This document shows positions 59,589-64,000 of a stretch of 64,000 nucleotides of DNA, in pieces. The translations under genes were made by a program, and so were the position numbers. Location: the NCBI RefSeq assembly GCF_024704725.1, contig NZ_JALIQS010000003.1, forward strand, positions 806,001-870,000, given 5' to 3'. Every line of letters starts with the position of its first letter. Within the stretch, counting starts at the first letter, position 1. This DNA comes from Shinella sp. CPCC 101442 (lineage in GTDB: Bacteria; Pseudomonadota; Alphaproteobacteria; Rhizobiales; Rhizobiaceae). Below the pieces are notes generated by a model. That model did not search any database, was not told the origin of the DNA, and worked only from the letters and a program-made list of their open reading frames with translations.

Positions 59589-59684
59589 GAGAAGAAGAAG
59601 CGAGGAGAAGCCGCGCGAACGCTCGGCGACAGCTGCGCTGCCACGAGAAACCCGTTCGATGATGTGTGCGCTGGTCTTCAACAT
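59559..59684 (-). CDS. Leucine leader peptide of leuA
   Basis: 41 residues from ATG 59684, beginning MLKTSAHIIERV and containing four consecutive Leu codons (CTT CTT CTT CTC), then Gly and a fifth Leu (CTT), ten codons before the stop; 148 bp separate it from leuA. Leu-run peptides in this position are the classic sensor of leucyl-tRNA supply: ribosome stalling at the run selects between alternative mRNA folds. No ribosome site is visible before the ATG, and the predicted promoter would start transcription almost at the ATG. Confidence 0.65.
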   Translation of the reverse strand: MLKTSAHIIERVSRGSAAVAERSRGFSSLLLLGLTRGCRVR

Positions 59685-59691
59685 GATGCCG

Positions 59692-59720
59692 TCTATACCG
59701 GCGGGACGGTGAAAGCGCAA
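59692..59720 (-). promoter_or_regulatory. Predicted promoter of the leuA leader transcript
   Basis: On the minus strand TTGCGC (59720-59715), 17-bp spacer, TATAGA (59697-59692). Transcription would begin near 59685, i.e. at or next to the leader-peptide ATG. Confidence 0.55.
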
Positions 59721-59814
59721 GCACCCGCTGCCTGAAACTTCCGCGGCCGGTGCGTCGTTCATCAAAAGACACAATTGACGTCAACAATGAAAACACGCAG
59801 TCTGGGAGACAACC

Positions 59815-60009
59815 ATGCGCTATTTTCCCATTTTTCTCTTCGCCCTTCTCGCCGGATGCATGACACCGCCCTCGCCCCAGACGATCGCGGACAATGCCTA
59901 TTGCACCCGCCTCTACGGTGCGATCAGCGATTACAAGACCCAGTGCCTCTACGAGCGCTCGATCGGCAACAACGATCCGCGCGATCCGTTCTCGCGCCGC
60001 AAGCAATAA
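59815..60009 (+). CDS. Small lipoprotein, unknown function
   Basis: 64 residues. Lipobox LLAGC with Cys at residue 15, then a short polar mature domain with two cysteines (NAYCTRLYG, KTQCLYERS). GGGAGA lies upstream of ATG 59815 and a perfect terminator follows, which supports it being real. I do not recognise the family; similar small Cys-containing lipoproteins occur in Rhizobiaceae. Confidence 0.78.
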   Translation: MRYFPIFLFALLAGCMTPPSPQTIADNAYCTRLYGAISDYKTQCLYERSIGNNDPRDPFSRRKQ

Positions 60010-60041
60010 AAAACCCTCCGCCAACGGCGGAGGGTTTTTTA
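60008..60041. terminator. Bidirectional terminator (lipoprotein gene / clpP-like gene)
   Basis: AAAAAACCCTCCG-CCAA-CGGCGGAGGGTTTTTT type stem with A- and T-runs on both sides. Confidence 0.93.
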
Positions 60042-60060
60042 TGTCTGCGCTGCGGGCCGC

Positions 60061-60639
60061 TTAGATATCGGCCTGCGAGGTCACGATGCGCGAAACGAGG
60101 CCGTAGCCCTTGGCTTCCTCGGCGGAGAGCCAGTAGTCGCGGTCGGTATCCTTGGCGATCTTTTCGATCGGCTGGCCGGTAGCGTCGGCGAAGATCCTGT
60201 TCAGGCGCTCGTTCATCTTGATGATTTCACGGGCCTGGATTTCGATATCCGATGCCATGCCGCGGGTGCCGCCCGACGGTTGATGCAGCAGGAAGCGGGT
60301 GTTCGGCAGGCAAAGGCGCTGTTCCTTCGGCACCGCGACATAGATCAGCGCACCGGCGGAGGCGACCCAGCCCGTACCGATCATCCAGACCTTCGGCTTG
60401 ATGAACTTGATCATGTCATGGATCGAATCGCCCGATTCGACATGGCCGCCCGGCGAATTGACGTAGATGCGGATGTCCTCGTCGCTGGCGGCGGCAAGCG
60501 CCACGAGCTGCGAGCAGACCTTCTGCGCCAGTTCCTGGTTGATCGGCCCATAGATGAAGATCGAACGCGACTTGAAAAGGTTCGCCTCCGTTTCCTTGCC
60601 CAGGGGCAGTTCCGTCTTCTTGTCGTCCTCGTCGCTCAT
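60061..60639 (-). CDS. ClpP-like serine peptidase (paralogue)
   Basis: 192 residues. The ClpP fold is evident: [17 protein letters not shown], a nucleophile loop [14 protein letters not shown], the His loop [20 protein letters not shown], and [17 protein letters not shown]. Ser, His and the expected Asp region are present. The nucleophile loop differs from the canonical GxAASMG, and there is no clpX or tig neighbour. It is therefore probably one of the extra rhizobial ClpP paralogues rather than the housekeeping subunit. Confidence 0.9.
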   Translation of the reverse strand: MSDEDDKKTELPLGKETEANLFKSRSIFIYGPINQELAQKVCSQLVALAAASDEDIRIYVNSPGGHVESGDSIHDMIKFIKPKVWMIGTGWVASAGALIYVAVPKEQRLCLPNTRFLLHQPSGGTRGMASDIEIQAREIIKMNERLNRIFADATGQPIEKIAKDTDRDYWLSAEEAKGYGLVSRIVTSQADI

Positions 60640-60779
60640 CCAAAGTCTCCGGATTTGTCGTCAGAATAGTCCTGTCGCTGTCAGATAATGCGACTCACTG
60701 GCCAAGACAATGCAACAAAACCGATAGAGGGCGATAGAGCCCGCCCGCGAGACTGGAAAACAGGGTAAATGCGTGCCCC

Positions 60780-61244
60780 TCACCCGCGTCCACGATAAGG
60801 CTGCACACCCTGCTCGGGAATCCAGGCACCCGCAGGCGCAGCCCCGGTCTGCCAGAACACATCGATCGGGATGCCGCCGCGTGGATACCAGTAGGCGCCG
60901 ATGCGCAGCCATTTCGGTTCCAGCAGGCCGACGAGCCGCTTGGCGATGTCGATGGTGCAGTCCTCATGGAAGGCGCCGTGGTTGCGGAAGGAATGCAGGT
61001 AGAGCTTCAGCGACTTCGATTCGACCAGCCAGCCGTTCGGGATGTAATCGATGACGATATGCGCGAAATCCGGCTGGCCGGTCATCGGGCAGAGCGAGGT
61101 GAACTCCGGTGCGGTGAAACGCACCACGAAATCCGTGCCGGCATGGCTGCTCGGCACCCGTTCCAGCACGGCTGTGTCCGGATCGGCGGGAAGATCGACC
61201 GTCTGCCCGAGCTGGGAGAGGCCTGAAACGTCGGTCTTGCTCAT
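60780..61244 (-). CDS. queF: NADPH-dependent 7-cyano-7-deazaguanine reductase (QueF)
   Basis: 154 residues, the short unimodular QueF. Reduces preQ0 to preQ1 in queuosine synthesis. The catalytic Cys lies in [16 protein letters not shown], and the family signature is [21 protein letters not shown]. Its ATG (61244) overlaps the TGA of the upstream cation transporter gene in an ATGA arrangement, so the two are translationally coupled. Confidence 0.96.
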   Translation of the reverse strand: MSKTDVSGLSQLGQTVDLPADPDTAVLERVPSSHAGTDFVVRFTAPEFTSLCPMTGQPDFAHIVIDYIPNGWLVESKSLKLYLHSFRNHGAFHEDCTIDIAKRLVGLLEPKWLRIGAYWYPRGGIPIDVFWQTGAAPAGAWIPEQGVQPYRGRG

Positions 61245-62158
61245 CGTGCGATCCTCTCGATCTTGACCCTGATGCCATGCGCCTTTTCGGTTTCCGGCTC
61301 GACATGGATGGCGATCTGCGCGCCGGGCTGCACCGCCACAATAGCGTCCTCCAGCCGGTCGCAAATCTCGTGCGCCTGCCCGACCGGCATCGCCGCCGGC
61401 ACGACGAGGTGGAAATCGACGAAGGTCGCCGACCCTGCCCGCCGGGTCTTCAGGTCGTGCACGCCGAGCGAACCCGTGCCATTGGCGGCGATAGCGGCCT
61501 GAATGGCCTCCGCTTCGCCCGGCTCGACCGCATGATCCATCAGGCCATCAACAGAATGGGTGATGACCTTCCAGCCCTGATAGAGAATGTTGAGCGCAAC
61601 GAGCACCGCCAGCAAGGGATCGAGCACCGCATACCCCGTCACAATCGCCAGGACGAGACCGACGAGCACGCCGGCCGAAGTGACGACATCGGACAAGATA
61701 TGTTGCCCGTCCGCCGAAAGGGCCGGCGAGCGGTAGCGGCGACCGGCACGGATGAGCACATAGGCCCAGGCGGCATTGATGGCGCCCGCGGCGAAATTGA
61801 TCGCAAGGCCGAGCAACGGCGCCTCCATCGGCGCCGGTGCGAAGATAGCGGGCAGAGCCGCCTTCACGATCAGCAGCGCCGCGATGACGATCAGCACGCC
61901 CTCGAGAACCGCCGAAAGATACTCTGCCTTGTGGTGGCCGAAAGGGTGGGTCGTGTCGGCGGGCCGCGCCGCATAGCTGATCGCCGCAAACGCCACGATG
62001 GCGGCCACCACGTTGACGCTCGATTCCATGCCGTCGGACAGGAGCGCCACCGAGCCTGTCACCCACCAGGCGACGAGTTTCAGTCCCATCACGCCCAGCG
62101 ACAAGGGGATGCTCCAAAGCGCCAGGCGCTTGACCGTGCTGCTATCCGAATTTTCCAT
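61241..62158 (-). CDS. Cation diffusion facilitator family transporter
   Basis: 305 residues with six membrane helices and a C-terminal cytoplasmic ferredoxin-like domain. Metal-site helices are seen: [15 protein letters not shown] in helix 2 and [15 protein letters not shown] (HxxxD) in helix 5; the conserved loop [12 protein letters not shown] follows helix 2. It exports divalent cations such as Zn, Fe, Mn or Co by proton exchange; which one is not deducible. ATG 62158 has GGAGAG upstream. It is coupled to queF. Confidence 0.92.
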   Translation of the reverse strand: MENSDSSTVKRLALWSIPLSLGVMGLKLVAWWVTGSVALLSDGMESSVNVVAAIVAFAAISYAARPADTTHPFGHHKAEYLSAVLEGVLIVIAALLIVKAALPAIFAPAPMEAPLLGLAINFAAGAINAAWAYVLIRAGRRYRSPALSADGQHILSDVVTSAGVLVGLVLAIVTGYAVLDPLLAVLVALNILYQGWKVITHSVDGLMDHAVEPGEAEAIQAAIAANGTGSLGVHDLKTRRAGSATFVDFHLVVPAAMPVGQAHEICDRLEDAIVAVQPGAQIAIHVEPETEKAHGIRVKIERIAR

Positions 62159-62211
62159 AAAGCTCTCCATGCGCATGCAAACGAGTTGCAAAAAGCCTGG
62201 TCCATCAACGC

Positions 62212-62245
62212 AAAACCGCGCGCACGGGGACGTGCACGCGGTTTT
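62212..62245 (-). terminator. Rho-independent terminator of trpE(G)
   Basis: On the minus strand AAAACCGCG...CGCGGTTTT with an inner GTGC/GCAC pairing; the symmetric A- and T-runs allow function on both strands. Confidence 0.85.
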
Positions 62246-62289
62246 CTCTTGCGCTCGATATCGGTCAGTTCGACCGATTTGTCAAAGCC

Positions 62290-64000
62290 TCAGGCGGCTT
62301 TTACCTTCGCTTTCTTGGAGAGATGCGCCACCACGTTCTCGATCATGCGCATACCGGCATCCTGGCCGAGGGTCATGATCGATTCCGGGTGGAACTGCAC
62401 CGCGGCGACTGGCTCGCTTGTATGTTCGATGCCCATGATCGTGCCGTCCTCGCTTTCCGCCGTGATGATGAAGTCACGCGGCAGGGTCGACGGGTCGGCG
62501 AAGATCGAATGGTAGCGGCCGACGGTCACTTCCTTGCCGAGGCCGGAGAAGACGATGCCGGGCTCCAGCACGCGGATGCGCGAGGGTTTGCCGTGCATGG
62601 GAACGGCAAGCTGGCGCAGGTCGCCGCCATAGGCTTCCGCCAGCGCCTGCAGGCCGAGGCAGACGCCGAAGATCGGCAGGTTGCGGGCACGCGCCTTCTT
62701 GATCGTCGCCTTGCAGTCGAAATCCTTCGGGCTACCGGGACCGGGCGACAGTACGACGAGATCGGGCTTGATCCGATCGAAGATCTCCTCCGGCACGGGT
62801 GTTCGCACGGTCGTCACATCGGCGCCGGTCTGGCGGAAATAGTTGGCGAGCGTGTGGACGAAACTGTCCTCGTGATCGACCAGCAGGATATTGACCCCGG
62901 CGCCGACGGACGCGACGTCGCGCTGCACCTTGGCGGAATTGCCGGACTTGGCGTCCCGGATGGCTGCGATCATGGCGGAGGCCTTCAGTTCGGTTTCGGC
63001 TTCTTCTTCTTCCGGGTTGGAATCATAGAGCAGGGTCGCCCCGGCGCGGACTTCGGCAATGCCATCCTTGATGCGGATGGTGCGTAGCGTCAGCCCCGTG
63101 TTCATGTCGCCATTGAAGCCGACCATGCCGATCGCCCCACCATACCATGCCCGCGGGCTCTTCTCATGCGCCTCGATGAAACGCATCGCCCAGAGTTTGG
63201 GCGCACCGGTGACGGTGACGGCCCAGGCATGCGAGAGGAAGCCGTCGAAGGCATCCATGTCGTCGCGAAGGCGGCCTTCGATATGGTCGACCGTGTGGAT
63301 GAGACGGGAATACATCTCGATCTGGCGACGGCCGATGACTTTGACGGAACCCGGTTCGCAGACGCGGCTCTTGTCGTTGCGGTCGACGTCCGAGCACATG
63401 GTAAGCTCGGATTCATCCTTCTTCGAGTTGAGCAGTTTCAGGATCTGTTCCGAGTCGGCAATCGGGTCGTCGCCGCGCTTGATCGTGCCAGAGATCGGGC
63501 AGGTCTCGATGCGGCGGCCCGACACGCGCACGAACATTTCCGGCGACGCGCCGACGAGATATTCCTGATTGCCGAGATTGATGAAGAACGAATAGGGCGA
63601 CGGATTGATCGCCTTGAGGCGGCGCGAGATTTCCGAGGGCTTGCTTTCGCAGCGTTCGAAGAACTTCTGGCCGGGCACGACTTCGAAGAGGTCGCCGCGC
63701 CGGAAGCTTTCCTTCGCCTTGACGACCAGCTCGGCATATTCGCCGGGGCGGTGGTCGCCATGCGGCGGGATGACGTCAACGGTCTGGAACGGTTCGGGCG
63801 CGATGGTCTCGCCCTTGCCTTCCGTGGAAAGACCGTCCTTGGCAAAGTCGTAGCGATCGATCCAGGCCTTGGCGGCATAGTGGTCGACGACGAGGATTTC
63901 GTCCGGCAGGAAGAGCACCATATCACGCTGGTCTTCCGGACGCGTGAGCTTCAAGTCGATCGCATCGAACTGGAAAGCGAGGTCGTAGCCGAAGGCGCCG
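62290..64000 (-). CDS. trpE(G): Anthranilate synthase, fused TrpE-TrpG (N-terminus outside window)
   Basis: About 570 residues are visible; the frame stays open to the right edge, so the first part of TrpE is missing. It converts chorismate and glutamine to anthranilate. TrpE part: [29 protein letters not shown], and the chorismate-site region [23 protein letters not shown] linker leads to the TrpG amidotransferase (from [18 protein letters not shown]) with LSPGPGSP, nucleophile Cys in GVCLGLQ, and HPES. This fusion is characteristic of Rhizobiales. It has its own terminator. Confidence 0.97.
   Translation of the reverse strand, partial: GAFGYDLAFQFDAIDLKLTRPEDQRDMVLFLPDEILVVDHYAAKAWIDRYDFAKDGLSTEGKGETIAPEPFQTVDVIPPHGDHRPGEYAELVVKAKESFRRGDLFEVVPGQKFFERCESKPSEISRRLKAINPSPYSFFINLGNQEYLVGASPEMFVRVSGRRIETCPISGTIKRGDDPIADSEQILKLLNSKKDESELTMCSDVDRNDKSRVCEPGSVKVIGRRQIEMYSRLIHTVDHIEGRLRDDMDAFDGFLSHAWAVTVTGAPKLWAMRFIEAHEKSPRAWYGGAIGMVGFNGDMNTGLTLRTIRIKDGIAEVRAGATLLYDSNPEEEEAETELKASAMIAAIRDAKSGNSAKVQRDVASVGAGVNILLVDHEDSFVHTLANYFRQTGADVTTVRTPVPEEIFDRIKPDLVVLSPGPGSPKDFDCKATIKKARARNLPIFGVCLGLQALAEAYGGDLRQLAVPMHGKPSRIRVLEPGIVFSGLGKEVTVGRYHSIFADPSTLPRDFIITAESEDGTIMGIEHTSEPVAAVQFHPESIMTLGQDAGMRMIENVVAHLSKKAKVKAA

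Overview
The window is a GC-rich, densely coded chromosomal segment of an alphaproteobacterium. The family is most likely Rhizobiaceae (Rhizobium, Ensifer, Shinella or Agrobacterium type). The evidence is a fused TrpE(G) anthranilate synthase, a petABC operon, the rplY/pth/ychF neighbourhood, a ClpS2-type adaptor, rhizobial-style promoters and many ATGA-coupled gene pairs. I see no tRNA or rRNA genes, no insertion sequences, no prophage and no CRISPR array. Nearly everything is core or conserved accessory chromosome.

Layout. 1-5 kb: the end of prs, a two-domain Kazal-like lipoprotein, and an aldehyde dehydrogenase/DUF779 pair behind an AcoR-like regulator that lacks its AAA+ domain. 5-14.8 kb: a BenE-type transporter, an unrecognised secreted protein, rplY, a GGDEF-EAL receptor with a periplasmic binding protein, pth, GNAT, clpS and ychF. 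14.8-25.3 kb: a polytopic membrane protein, two MaoC-like proteins, apt, petABC, two ABC exporters and trmL. 25.3-31.9 kb: a SoxR-controlled flavin reductase/MFS operon with a near-consensus soxbox, a CNNM/CorC-like protein, a LysR/tautomerase pair and a second MFS gene. 31.6-36.2 kb: hemF, small conserved proteins and a coupled DUF1285-NUDIX-CCA nucleotidyltransferase operon. 36.3-43.2 kb: a four-gene operon of a MoxR ATPase, a DUF58 protein, a DUF4159 protein and a VWA/amidotransferase-like membrane protein. 43.4-50.1 kb: one giant gene, described below. 50.2-64 kb: a lipoprotein, glyoxalase, GNAT, glutathionyl-hydroquinone reductase, NUDIX, metallophosphoesterase, TPR protein, ECF sigma/anti-sigma pair, leuA with an attenuator, a ClpP-like peptidase, queF with a CDF transporter, and the fused trpE(G), which runs off the right edge.

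The outstanding object is the CDS at 43380-50144. It encodes about 2254 residues made almost entirely of about 275 tandem eight-residue units (I-x-A-L-S/T-x-x-Q). These are organised into a higher-order repeat of ten units (80 residues, 240 bp), closed by a short non-repetitive Ser/Gly/Asp-rich tail. I recognise no named family for it.

Three regulatory systems can also be read directly. The first is a leucine attenuator in front of leuA, with a Leu-run leader peptide that may be on a leaderless transcript. The second is a SoxR operator inside a 19-bp promoter spacer. The third is a c-di-GMP receptor/binding-protein pair that resembles NspS-MbaA in layout and carries an overlapping upstream mini-ORF.
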